28,347 bases of DNA from CALVJJ01 sp045538425 (lineage in GTDB: Bacteria; Bacillota; Clostridia; Christensenellales; UBA1242), in assembly GCA_045538425.1 (NCBI GenBank), contig JAZSRJ010000011.1, positions 1 through 28,347 on the forward strand. The letters are read 5' to 3'. The notes under the pieces were generated by a model. That model saw only the letters and a list, made by a program, of their open reading frames with translations. It had not been told where the DNA came from and made no database searches. Shown in pieces: positions 13,648-21,673 of the stretch. The stretch's first letter is position 1. The number at the start of each line of letters is the position of its first letter. A program made the translations under genes and the position numbers.

Positions 13648-16080
13648 TTATAGTGACGTTAATTCTGTTGATTGATCAAGTATTTCTTGAGGATCTCTGC
13701 CTGCTAATTTTGAAAACATTGTTTCAAAAATTTTATCCGCATAATTAGGATGCACCCAGACCATTTCTTGCTCTTTTGTATCTCCATCATATCGTTTGTA
13801 TTTTTCTCCACGTGCTTCTTTTGCCAATTGTTCAAACTCTTCTTTTATAGTAGATGGCAACAAAATAGTTGGATATTGTTGCTCGTTCACTCTTTCCCTA
13901 ACAAAAGTAAGCAGATCATTGTTGGATGTACCTGTATTGATACAAAGCAGTGGTTGCTCTGGATGATAGGTGTTGTACAAATGAGCAAAATAATGAACAC
14001 CTAGCATCATCTTTTCATAGATATAAGATAAGTCACCCATATCTATCTTTTTGGATACTTCAAATGTATTGATCAGTGCATACTGATCGTCTTTGGATAC
14101 TTCTATCGTTGCTTTTGCAACATAATCGTTGTCTTTGTTGGTGATGACAATATTTTGTGTGCTATCATCTAGCACTGTTGCAAGACCAATACTTGCCCCT
14201 GCACCAAGCAAATGACTACAACAATCTGCATCTTTGGCTACTTTGAAAAAGTTGTCAATATGATGTTTTCCTAAAAATTGAAAATAATATTCTGGGCTAG
14301 TAAAATCTGCGAGTGACGCCATAATTTCTCCAGCCAATTGACCAAACTCTTCTTGATGACTTTTGACAAATTGTTCGACTTCTATATCTTGTTCTTGTAC
14401 TGGATGCCCTAGTATGTGATCAGGGATATTCTTTTCTTTTTGGATATCTTTGATCTTAACAATAAGTTCTAAGACTTTTTTATCTGAAGTGTATTGTAAG
14501 ACAGAATCAATCTCTTCTCTATATTCTTCTGGCACCCAATCTAGTTGCGATCTAATTGCTCCAATAAAGTCGTCAACTGTTACTTTGCGTTTTTCTTGAT
14601 CGCCAGCATGAGATGTTTTGCCTGCGTCTATCTCTTCAAAACGATTGATGACTTCACGGAGAAATCCATGATACTTATTCTCTTCTATCGCAAGACGTTC
14701 GGCATTGCATTTTGTTTCGTCTAATGCAATTCCTTGTTGTCCTTTATACATTTTTTTACGCTGTGTATTGGTAAACATTTCTCTCAAATTGGCATTGTCC
14801 ATGATCGGTATACCATGGAGATTGTCTCCAAATTGGAAGTTGACATTATTTTGCAAATTGCGGAAATAAAAACGCAATGCTTCATAGGCCTTTTGCCCTT
14901 CAATACCACCTCTAAATATACCTAGATTATAACAGAATACACTCCACCAATATCGATCTGGACGACTCATATTGTTTTGATCTATTAGATTGTAAAAATG
15001 TGTATCTACTGTCTTACCATTGTTCTCTTCTTCCATCAATTTTGTTGCTACTTCATAAGCAACTGCATGGAATGGATTGCCAGGCTTTTGTTTCTTTGAT
15101 TTGAACTTATGGGCATAATCCAATTGTTGTTGTAAGTTGTTAGACAACTCCCATTCAAAAGACCATGTTAATTCGTCAATTTCTGTTTCACCTTGTGTGA
15201 TATAACAAGATATTAATGGTTGGTAGTCTACTTCTGTCTTAACAATTTCGCTTTTTCCACTCAAGTTGACTACTTCCCATTGCCTTGTAGAACTGAGTAC
15301 ATAACTCTCTTTTAGATCATATAAGATAAATTTGCTACCTTTAATAATTAAAGGTTGTTGTAATGTCTTTTTTTCTACATGATAATAAGGGATTCCCGTT
15401 AATGCACCACTACCAATGTGTGGTGGGATACAATGCAAAACAAAGTTTTCTAATTCATAACATTCTGCAAATGCTTGTCTCCCAATATCCAACACATAAG
15501 GAGTCACATCAAAACGGAATAATGTATAACATCCACGAAATGCTTCTTCTCCAATATTGGTGAGCCCCATAGGAGAATTGATGGCAAACAATTTTTTACA
15601 TCCAGCAAACGCTCTACTAGGAATGATAGAGATATGATCTGGCAATTCTACTTTTTTGATTGCACCACAATCTTCCATCATACGCTTAGACAATCCTACC
15701 ACACTAGCTGGAATACGGATCACGTCTTCTTGTTCGCTTTTTGGGGCTATCTTTTTTAATTTTGGACAATGGCAAAACGCACCATCACCAATTTTGACCA
15801 AACCTTTTAGTTCGTTTGTCTTTTCTGTGTACCAAGCATCTGGCAACACAATATTCTCTACCACACTATTTTGAAAAGCATAGTCTTCAATACTGATCAA
15901 ACTTTGTGGTAAGACGATAGTCTTATAATGTTCGGCTTTCATGTCTTCTATTACATTGCCTGTAAGAGACATCTCTACACTTACAATGCTTGTTATTCCT
16001 TCCGGAATGGTAATAACACCATCTATGACGTCACTTGGATGTAACCCAATTACTTTGTTGTTCTGTATGATCATATACAA
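13648..16080 (-). CDS. BspA-type leucine-rich-repeat protein with large C-terminal region
   Basis: An 810-residue protein. Residues about 40-240 are LRR_5 (BspA/TpLRR) repeats: LPQSLISIEDYAFQNSVVEN, GLVKIGDGAFCHCPKLKKI, IIPSRAFAGCKKLFAI, NIGEEAFRGCYTLFRFD and DIGRQAFAECYELENFVL. There is no signal peptide, cell-wall anchor or membrane segment, unlike many BspA-like surface proteins, so it may act inside the cell. Residues about 300-600 are helical and charged without a recognised domain. Residues about 620-720 (DADCCSHLLGAGAS, then KATIEVSKDDQYALINTFEV) are reminiscent of a GNAT-like module, a weak impression only. AGAGGA precedes the ATG and a strong promoter lies at 16095-16123. The 70-residue helical gene follows in the operon. 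LRR part: sure; overall role: unknown. Confidence 0.85.
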   Translation of the reverse strand: MYMIIQNNKVIGLHPSDVIDGVITIPEGITSIVSVEMSLTGNVIEDMKAEHYKTIVLPQSLISIEDYAFQNSVVENIVLPDAWYTEKTNELKGLVKIGDGAFCHCPKLKKIAPKSEQEDVIRIPASVVGLSKRMMEDCGAIKKVELPDHISIIPSRAFAGCKKLFAINSPMGLTNIGEEAFRGCYTLFRFDVTPYVLDIGRQAFAECYELENFVLHCIPPHIGSGALTGIPYYHVEKKTLQQPLIIKGSKFILYDLKESYVLSSTRQWEVVNLSGKSEIVKTEVDYQPLISCYITQGETEIDELTWSFEWELSNNLQQQLDYAHKFKSKKQKPGNPFHAVAYEVATKLMEEENNGKTVDTHFYNLIDQNNMSRPDRYWWSVFCYNLGIFRGGIEGQKAYEALRFYFRNLQNNVNFQFGDNLHGIPIMDNANLREMFTNTQRKKMYKGQQGIALDETKCNAERLAIEENKYHGFLREVINRFEEIDAGKTSHAGDQEKRKVTVDDFIGAIRSQLDWVPEEYREEIDSVLQYTSDKKVLELIVKIKDIQKEKNIPDHILGHPVQEQDIEVEQFVKSHQEEFGQLAGEIMASLADFTSPEYYFQFLGKHHIDNFFKVAKDADCCSHLLGAGASIGLATVLDDSTQNIVITNKDNDYVAKATIEVSKDDQYALINTFEVSKKIDMGDLSYIYEKMMLGVHYFAHLYNTYHPEQPLLCINTGTSNNDLLTFVRERVNEQQYPTILLPSTIKEEFEQLAKEARGEKYKRYDGDTKEQEMVWVHPNYADKIFETMFSKLAGRDPQEILDQSTELTSL

Positions 16081-16094
16081 TCCTCTCTAGTTGT

Positions 16095-16123
16095 AGTATA
16101 CCACAATTTCTCCCTTTTGTCTA
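16095..16123 (-). promoter_or_regulatory. Promoter of the LRR operon
   Basis: TAGACA (16118-16123), a 17-base spacer and TATACT (16095-16100) with extended -10 TGG. Confidence 0.7.
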
Positions 16124-16250
16124 CCACAACTCAAAATACAAAACCATTGCAATATCTTTTCTTTTTACACATCAAAAGACTTCATCCCCCACTTTGTCGA
16201 ACAATGTCTATCTTACGTATCATTTTTATAAAGTTTTTCCCAATTGTCTA

Positions 16251-16279
16251 TTGACAAACCCAAAAACTCGTCATATACT
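16251..16279 (+). promoter_or_regulatory. Promoter of the 16314-17441 operon
   Basis: TTGACA (16251-16256), a 17-base spacer and TATACT (16274-16279). It is divergent from the LRR operon promoter; the 127 bases between them hold no other feature I can see. Confidence 0.75.
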
Positions 16280-16313
16280 ATATAAACTATAATATATATA
16301 AAGGAAGTGCATC

Positions 16314-16904
16314 ATGCAAAACATCCCACAATTACAATACACTTTAAGATTAGATAAGACCCAACAAAGAATCTTAGTTGAGGCTATCGATACATATAGT
16401 TTTCTCTATAAAGACAACAATCATATTGAAAAAGAAGATGAGAATGAAGTTCTTAATTGTTTGGCTTATGCAAGAATTAGATTGTTAAGTTCTATCGCTA
16501 AGAAAAAATCTTATGATGATATTACTTTTGAAGAAAGTGTGATGAGTCTACTCAAAACCAGTCTTGATCAACATATCTCTTACTATCTTTTTTACAACAA
16601 CATCAAAGATTTGGAAAAGCAATTCTTAGAGTTGGATACTCGTATTGTGTCTATGGTTCAACACATGAAAAACTTAAAACCTGCTTTTGATAAGATCCCA
16701 GCATATACTGAGAAAAAACAAAAAGAAGAAACCGTTGTTGTGCTTAACGCAGATCAAATCAAAACCATCAACAGAGCACTACAAGAAAAGAAAGAAGTAT
16801 TAGAAAATCTTGATCCTAATAGAAGCACTAAGATCCAAATCACCAAAATTGAAAAAGCACTTGACGCATTGTCACCTGAAGATACAGAAGTTTCTATCAA
16901 TTAA
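16314..16904 (+). CDS. Unknown helical protein, 196 residues
   Basis: The product starts MQNIPQLQYTLRLDKTQQRI and is almost entirely helical by eye: helices around residues 14-30, 40-65, 68-95 and a long heptad-like stretch at 98-125, then a charged C-terminal hairpin (NADQIKTINRALQEKKEVLE and KIQITKIEKALDALS). There is no signal peptide, membrane segment or known motif. AAGGAAG lies 8 bases before the ATG. It is the first gene of a two-gene operon and is divergent from the LRR operon. Function unknown; a structural or adaptor role would fit but is speculation. Confidence 0.8.
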   Translation: MQNIPQLQYTLRLDKTQQRILVEAIDTYSFLYKDNNHIEKEDENEVLNCLAYARIRLLSSIAKKKSYDDITFEESVMSLLKTSLDQHISYYLFYNNIKDLEKQFLELDTRIVSMVQHMKNLKPAFDKIPAYTEKKQKEETVVVLNADQIKTINRALQEKKEVLENLDPNRSTKIQITKIEKALDALSPEDTEVSIN

Positions 16905-16931
16905 GATGATCCAATACCAAGGAGAATGAGG

Positions 16932-17441
16932 ATGATGGAAAATCATAAAAAGTACCCCATAGCATCTCTACAAATCCGTTGTGAAGACACTATTGCTGAC
17001 ACAACGTCACTCATGCAACAACAACCTAGCATCAATATCCTGCTAGATCAATTGTATACAATTAGTGAACTTTTGACACAAGTTGAAATGATGCTTACCA
17101 AAGTGAAACATACTCATCATCAACAACTACAAAATCTTTTTATAAAGTACCGTAACATCTTATTGCATATGATAAAAGCCTATTTTGATAGTTTGGGCAG
17201 GTGGACAGAATTGTTATATGGCCTTCATATGAGTGAAGATATGAATCAAATCAATCGATTGATTGGAAAATCACTAGCATTACTCCATCAAATTGATTAT
17301 CTGATCAAACATTGCAATGACCCTATCTTGCGTAAAAAATTGGAAGAATTACGCAACATTATCTTAATGCTACAATATGAGCTAGAAGCAAAATTAAAAA
17401 GAGAAAAACAACTCGACGATGACGATAAGACTTTGGAATAA
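16932..17441 (+). CDS. Unknown helical protein, 169 residues
   Basis: The start at 16932 is chosen because AAGGAG (16919-16924) lies 7 bases before it; an ATG at 16926 is too close to that site and another in-frame ATG at 16935 is possible. The protein is helical, with long leucine-rich amphipathic helices (for example ISELLTQVEMMLTKVK and LEELRNIILMLQYELEAKLK) and an acidic end, DDDDKTLE. No family was recognised. It lies 27 bases after the 16314 gene and ends at a terminator shared with the convergent ttcA-like gene. Pairing with another helical protein suggests the two products work together. Confidence 0.78.
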   Translation: MMENHKKYPIASLQIRCEDTIADTTSLMQQQPSINILLDQLYTISELLTQVEMMLTKVKHTHHQQLQNLFIKYRNILLHMIKAYFDSLGRWTELLYGLHMSEDMNQINRLIGKSLALLHQIDYLIKHCNDPILRKKLEELRNIILMLQYELEAKLKREKQLDDDDKTLE

Positions 17442-17444
17442 TAT

Positions 17445-17478
17445 AAAAAGAACAGAATGGATTTTCTGTTCTTTTTTT
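17445..17478. terminator. Bidirectional terminator
   Basis: A 12-base stem, AAAAGAACAGAA / TTCTGTTCTTTT (17446-17457 and 17464-17475), with T runs on both strands. Confidence 0.9.
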
Positions 17479-17482
17479 GTTG

Positions 17483-18319
17483 TTATGAATGTTTTTGGTC
17501 GTTGTCATACGTATCTAAAAAATGATGTTCGCCTGTTTTGTCTTTGTAACTAATAATGGTAGACAAGTTGACATTTTGTACCGATCTAAATATGTTGGTT
17601 GGGACATAGGCGTTGGTTTTGCTCAACTCTTCAATCAAACGTTTTATCTCACGACGTTTTGATAGATCTTCCCTCTCTGCACTGGCTTCCGTAAATCTAC
17701 AAGCACAAGCAATAAAAGAAAGATCATTGCCATTAGCCCAGCGAATAATATCTTTTTCTCTTACCATATAGAGTGGACGAATGAGTTGCATACCTGGATG
17801 ATTGGTAGAATGTAATTTTGGCATCATGGTTTGGATCTGTGCCCCATAAAACATCCCCATCACGATGGTCTCAATCACATCATCAAAGTGATGACCAAGT
17901 GCAATTTTGTTGCACCCTAATTTTTGTGCTTCCTTGTATAGATACCCTCTTCTCATTCGGGCACAAAGATAACATGGACTATCATCAATATTGACAACAG
18001 AGTCAAATATAGTGGTATTAAAAATATGCAGTGGAATGTTCAAAATCTTAGCATTATCTTCTATCTTTTGACGGTTGACTGGATTGTATCCAGGATCCAT
18101 ACAGATAAACACTAATTCAAAGTTCATTTTGCCATGACGTTGGATCTCTTGCATACATTTTGCTAAGATCATACTATCTTTGCCACCACTGATACAGACG
18201 GCAATTTTGTCCCCGTCTTCTATCATCTTATATTCGTTGATCCCCTCAACGAATGGTTTCCATATCTCTTTACGATATTTTTTAATAATACTTCTTTCTA
18301 TTTCTTGATATCTTTCCAT
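17483..18319 (-). CDS. ttcA: TtcA-like tRNA 2-thiocytidine synthase (PP-loop ATPase)
   Basis: A 278-residue N-type ATP pyrophosphatase. The PP-loop SGGKDS is at 44-49. A CxxC (C116, C119 in SPCYLCARMRRGYLYKEA) and later cysteines (C205/C207 in FIACACRF) match the iron-sulfur cysteines of TtcA, and ALGHHFDDVIET and IRPLYMVREKDI are the family's other blocks. TtcA activates cytidine-32 of some tRNAs with ATP and inserts sulfur. Firmicute relatives of this family are not all tested, so another tRNA position is possible. The start at 18319 is chosen because AAGAGG lies 6 bases upstream; an ATG at 18325 abuts that site. It is the second gene after the metallo-beta-lactamase gene with a 10-base gap. 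Confidence 0.85.
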   Translation of the reverse strand: MERYQEIERSIIKKYRKEIWKPFVEGINEYKMIEDGDKIAVCISGGKDSMILAKCMQEIQRHGKMNFELVFICMDPGYNPVNRQKIEDNAKILNIPLHIFNTTIFDSVVNIDDSPCYLCARMRRGYLYKEAQKLGCNKIALGHHFDDVIETIVMGMFYGAQIQTMMPKLHSTNHPGMQLIRPLYMVREKDIIRWANGNDLSFIACACRFTEASAEREDLSKRREIKRLIEELSKTNAYVPTNIFRSVQNVNLSTIISYKDKTGEHHFLDTYDNDQKHS

Positions 18320-18329
18320 GATCATCCTC

Positions 18330-19658
18330 TTAAGCGACTGCTAAGACACCATTGGCATAATCAGTGTCTTTTCCTATGTGATTGCGACTACAATCTGTAT
18401 TGGCAAGTACAAAATCAAACACATCCCCATCAACGTCCAAATCACGATATTCAATGGTTAACAGTATTGTTCCATTGTTGTCTGTACGATAGACAGTGAT
18501 ATCTTCTGCATACAAGCGATCGAGTGTTGCTTGGCGTGGATGTTGGTAAGTCTTGTTGTTGCCACATTGTATGACAGCATATTCTGGATTGACTAGATCA
18601 AGCAACGCTTGTGATGTAGATGTCTCACTACCATGATGTCCCACTTTTAAGATATCCACATCCATATTGCTAGTATAGTGTGTTAAAAACTCACGTTCCA
18701 TCTCTGTCTCTGCATCCCCTGTAAGCAACAATTTTGTTTCGCCGTAGGTAAGAAGCATGATTGGAGAATAATCATTGGCATCACTATACTCTATATCATC
18801 CACATCTGCCACTGGTGTTAAAAAATCAATCGAATAAATATATTCTTGTTCTTCAAAAATGAATTTATGTGCAAAGTCACTATTTTTGTTGAATCTCTCT
18901 ACAACACACCCTTCCTCAATATACGCATCATACATAACTCTGCTGTATAATTGTGTCCCTTTTTCTGCACCGGTATTGAAATCATCTGGTAATAGATCGG
19001 TAACTGGATTGGTAGGATTGTCTTCATTGTACTCAGCAATAAGATAGTCTTCATTAGCCATAATATTTGGTCTAAAAAACTTTTTAATTTCGTAATTGGC
19101 AAAGATGTATTCCATGTTGCCTACATGATCTGCATCTTTGTGTGTTGCAAGAAGATAATCAATGCGTGTAATATTTCTTTCCTCTAATGCATCTCCAATG
19201 ACTTTCTTGTTGGCATTGGACGTGTCTCCACTATCGATGAGCATATTGCGACCATCTGGAAAACAAATTAGGATACAATCTCCTTGCCCCACATCTAAAA
19301 AAGCCACTTCCAAGTCTTTGAGTTCTGTCACCGTCACAACAGTGGAAGGTTCAATTGGAATACCGCCTCCATCTTCTTGCATATGCAAAATATTGTGATT
19401 GACAAATTGTCTAAAGGCAGGTACTGTATTGTACAATGTTACAAGTAAAGTAATCAGTGCCGCCAAAACAAATAAGGTAATCATAATACCTACAAATATT
19501 TTACCGACCAAACCGTGAAATTGTATGGTAACTCCATCTTCACGTCTTTCACTTCTTCTACGTCCTCTACTATGCATATCCCCATGTTCGGTGATAGCAT
19601 GGTGATGAAAATGAATACTCCATCCACTTCTTTCTTCATCGTCACGTCTTCTTCTCAT
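18330..19658 (-). CDS. Membrane-anchored ComEC-like metallo-beta-lactamase-fold protein
   Basis: A 442-residue protein. It has a basic, His/Arg-rich N-terminus (1-45), one transmembrane helix (about 52-77), a linker, then a metallo-beta-lactamase domain from 115: VAFLDVGQGDCILI, LIDSGDT (141-147), the metal motif THKDADHVGN (H173, D175, D177, H178), LLLTGDAE and KVGHHGSETSTS. That order is that of the C-terminal nuclease-like domain of ComEC and its stand-alone relatives. With the N-terminal helix the domain would probably lie outside the cell. The competence channel is absent, so DNA uptake is not implied. AAGGAG lies 6 bases before the ATG; it leads an operon with ttcA. An acidic insert at 205-245 (with ANEDYLIAEYNEDNPTN) is unusual. 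Confidence 0.85.
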   Translation of the reverse strand: MRRRRDDEERSGWSIHFHHHAITEHGDMHSRGRRRSERREDGVTIQFHGLVGKIFVGIMITLFVLAALITLLVTLYNTVPAFRQFVNHNILHMQEDGGGIPIEPSTVVTVTELKDLEVAFLDVGQGDCILICFPDGRNMLIDSGDTSNANKKVIGDALEERNITRIDYLLATHKDADHVGNMEYIFANYEIKKFFRPNIMANEDYLIAEYNEDNPTNPVTDLLPDDFNTGAEKGTQLYSRVMYDAYIEEGCVVERFNKNSDFAHKFIFEEQEYIYSIDFLTPVADVDDIEYSDANDYSPIMLLTYGETKLLLTGDAETEMEREFLTHYTSNMDVDILKVGHHGSETSTSQALLDLVNPEYAVIQCGNNKTYQHPRQATLDRLYAEDITVYRTDNNGTILLTIEYRDLDVDGDVFDFVLANTDCSRNHIGKDTDYANGVLAVA

Positions 19659-19680
19659 TGTATTCTCCTTTTATGTTGCT

Positions 19681-19710
19681 ATTGTATCACAAAATAAAAC
19701 CAAATACCAA
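19681..19710 (-). promoter_or_regulatory. Promoter of the MBL-ttcA operon
   Basis: TTGGTA (19705-19710), an 18-base spacer and TACAAT (19681-19686) with extended -10 TGA. Confidence 0.5.
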
Positions 19711-19713
19711 ATA

Positions 19714-19736
19714 GAAAAAAGGGCTAGCGCCCTTTT
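19714..19736 (-). terminator. Terminator of the HtrA-type protease gene
   Basis: The stem AAAAGGGC / GCCCTTTT (19717-19724 and 19729-19736), followed on the minus strand by TTTTTTC. It overlaps the stop codon. Confidence 0.8.
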
Positions 19737-20433
19737 ATTTTTCCAACTTTTTTATGACATTTTGCAATTGACTACTTGGAATAGCAAATCCCAATCCTTC
19801 ATAAGAAATGATTTTGAGTGTATTGATCCCCACAATTTCGCCTGCTTCATTAAATAGTGGGCCACCAGAATTGCCAGGGTTGATACTTGCGTCGTGTTGA
19901 ATAAGACCACGCATAACAATATTGCCACTTTCCCCTGTCACTACCAACTCTCTATCCAAAGCAGAGACTACACCACTTGTCAATGTATGACGCAATGTCA
20001 TATTCAGCGGCGTCCCAATTGCAAAGACAGGTTCTCCTAATTGTGGCTCATCCGTAGAAAGTTTTAGATACGGAATACTCTCTACAGCTTGTAAGACGGC
20101 AATATCTGCAATCTCGTCACGATACAACAATGTTGCTTTTACTTCCCTGCCGTCATACAACGTAAGGACATTCGTTCCGTTGTCCACCACAACATGCGCA
20201 TTGGTTACAATCATGCTCGCTTCATTGACACACACCCCACTCCCAATACTTTCCTCTACTGTATTGTATGATGTAATAGCCACCACCCCTTGCACCACAA
20301 TATCAGCAACATCATGAAAAGTGGTCATAGACACACGTTCTAATAGATAGGTGCTAGCCGTAGCATTCTCTGTACACCCAAGTAGCGCAAATGTGCCCAT
20401 AAGCGGTAAAACTGTTTTGATGATTTTTTTCAT
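19735..20433 (-). CDS. HtrA/DegP-type serine protease lipoprotein (no PDZ)
   Basis: A 232-residue trypsin-fold S1C protease. The N-terminus MKKIIKTVLPLMGTFALLGC is a lipoprotein signal with the lipobox LLGC, so the mature protein is anchored through C20 on the outer face of the membrane. The catalytic triad is complete: H80 in IVTNAHVV, D110 in ADIAVLQ, S189 in NPGNSGGPLF. It ends after the protease domain without a PDZ domain, shorter than typical HtrA, so regulation by peptide binding is absent. Likely role: degradation or quality control of exported proteins. The start at 20433 is chosen for AGAGGTG 4 bases upstream and because it gives a proper signal peptide. A TATAAT lies at 20474-20479 but a clear -35 is missing. 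Confidence 0.92.
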   Translation of the reverse strand: MKKIIKTVLPLMGTFALLGCTENATASTYLLERVSMTTFHDVADIVVQGVVAITSYNTVEESIGSGVCVNEASMIVTNAHVVVDNGTNVLTLYDGREVKATLLYRDEIADIAVLQAVESIPYLKLSTDEPQLGEPVFAIGTPLNMTLRHTLTSGVVSALDRELVVTGESGNIVMRGLIQHDASINPGNSGGPLFNEAGEIVGINTLKIISYEGLGFAIPSSQLQNVIKKLEK

Positions 20434-20643
20434 AAACACCTCTATTATTGTTAGTCTAAGCAAAACAAGGCAAATTATACTAAATGATTAATTGTGTGCT
20501 TTTTGTCAAAAAGTGTTTCGTTTTTGTTATATTTAATATTGTTTTTGATATCAACACAACTGTAAGCATGTTATACCATTATTGAATGTATAGTATCTAT
20601 CAAAAGTGGAAATCATCTAGACAAACGAAAGGAGAGCTTATTT

Positions 20644-21246
20644 ATGTATATCACACCTGAGTATCCAGACAGTAAAAGAAGACTGGTAGTCGAGCTAACA
20701 AAATTCTTTATGACCCATTCCAATCCTAGCATTGTATGTGTGGGTAATAGCAAAATATTGGGAGATTGTTTTGCTCCTCTTGTAGGACAACTCCTCATCA
20801 ATCATTATCATCTACCCATCCATATCTACGGCAACAAAGATCATAATATCTTAAGCCACAACCTCCCCGCTTACAAACATCTCACTGAGACGTATCACAA
20901 CGGAACTCTCGTGCTCGATAGTGCCATGACCAGCCACCCTTATCACAATACACTCACATTCCACCAAAGCGCATGCATTGTTGATCATTTTAACACAAAA
21001 ACCAGACTTGGCAATGCACATATACTAGCCAACATCAACCTTTATCCACTCTCCAACCTATCCAGTTTACAAAAAGTAAAAAAAGAAAATGTCTCTTATC
21101 TTGTACACCAGACAGCACATGCTATTTTTCTTGCTTATAAGTGCGCTCAAGTTTACAAGCAACCAAACTATGATTCCTCACTATCTAAGATACAACCTAC
21201 AAAATGTATAGGATTTTTACAAAATAAAAAAGGTGTTTCGTTGTAA
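20644..21246 (+). CDS. YyaC-like DUF1256 (spore protease-related) protein
   Basis: A 200-residue protein whose residues about 28-115 resemble YyaC/DUF1256: IVCVGNSKILGDCFAPLVGQ (nucleophile-like GD and PLVG block), HLPIHIYGNKDHNILSHNL, and TLVLDSAM (the conserved Asp strand). YyaC and the GPR spore protease share a fold with hydrogenase-maturation proteases; YyaC is found in spore formers and its substrate is not known. AAGGAGAG lies 9 bases before the ATG. It is monocistronic. The C-terminal ~50 residues (KQPNYDSSLSKIQPTKC...) look like an added tail, and the last codons lie in the terminator hairpin. Family assignment from pattern memory: moderate. Confidence 0.65.
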   Translation: MYITPEYPDSKRRLVVELTKFFMTHSNPSIVCVGNSKILGDCFAPLVGQLLINHYHLPIHIYGNKDHNILSHNLPAYKHLTETYHNGTLVLDSAMTSHPYHNTLTFHQSACIVDHFNTKTRLGNAHILANINLYPLSNLSSLQKVKKENVSYLVHQTAHAIFLAYKCAQVYKQPNYDSSLSKIQPTKCIGFLQNKKGVSL

Positions 21247-21258
21247 AACACCTTTTTG
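21227..21258. terminator. Bidirectional terminator
   Basis: The stem AAAAAGGTGTTT / AAACACCTTTTT overlaps the stop codon of the DUF1256 gene and ends just before the convergent 21260 gene stop. Confidence 0.88.
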
Positions 21259-21259
21259 T

Positions 21260-21526
21260 TTATCTAATCACAATTACCTCTGCTTCCAAATCTTTTTCAA
21301 AAAGATTTTCATCTTCTGGTTGCATTTCGTACATCCAACCATTGCCTACAAATTTTGGAAATTCATTGTTTGCTTCTACATTGGTCTCAATTGGAAGTCT
21401 ACGTTTCATTTTTCTAACGTATTCACGAATACTGGATAATTCTTTTTGTTTGTCTACTTTCTTTTTGATTGCAAGACACTCTTCATATGTTAGTGTTAAA
21501 TTCTTTTTGATTGGAATTAGATTCAT
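21260..21526 (-). CDS. Unknown small protein, 88 residues
   Basis: Starts MNLIPIKKNLTLTYEECL after AAAGGAG, 8 bases upstream; a longer in-frame version from 21583 would run through the promoter. The first half is basic and helical (AIKKKVDKQKELSSIREYVR, then KMKRRLP), the second acidic (MQPEDENLFEKDLEAEVIVI), giving a marked charge split. No family was recognised. It has its own promoter (21556-21583) and a shared terminator, so it is monocistronic. Confidence 0.7.
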   Translation of the reverse strand: MNLIPIKKNLTLTYEECLAIKKKVDKQKELSSIREYVRKMKRRLPIETNVEANNEFPKFVGNGWMYEMQPEDENLFEKDLEAEVIVIR

Positions 21527-21555
21527 ATATTTTCTCCTTTGTTGGTTGTAATTGT

Positions 21556-21583
21556 AGTATACCAAAGATTGGCCATTTGTCAA
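21556..21583 (-). promoter_or_regulatory. Promoter of the 21260-21526 gene
   Basis: TTGACA (21578-21583), a 16-base spacer and TATACT (21556-21561) with extended -10 TGG. Confidence 0.65.
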
Positions 21584-21633
21584 TAGGGTAAGCCAATTTT
21601 TTCGATTTTTTTCGCTCTTTTTTTACAACAAAG

Positions 21634-21661
21634 AAAAAGGAAGACCAGTGTCCCCCTTTTT
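21634..21661 (-). terminator. Terminator of the ldh operon
   Basis: On the minus strand AAAAAGGGGGAC pairs with GTCTTCCTTTTT (12 pairs including two G-U) around loop ACTG, about 13 bases after the ldh stop. Confidence 0.75.
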
Positions 21662-21673
21662 AGCATTTTTTTC

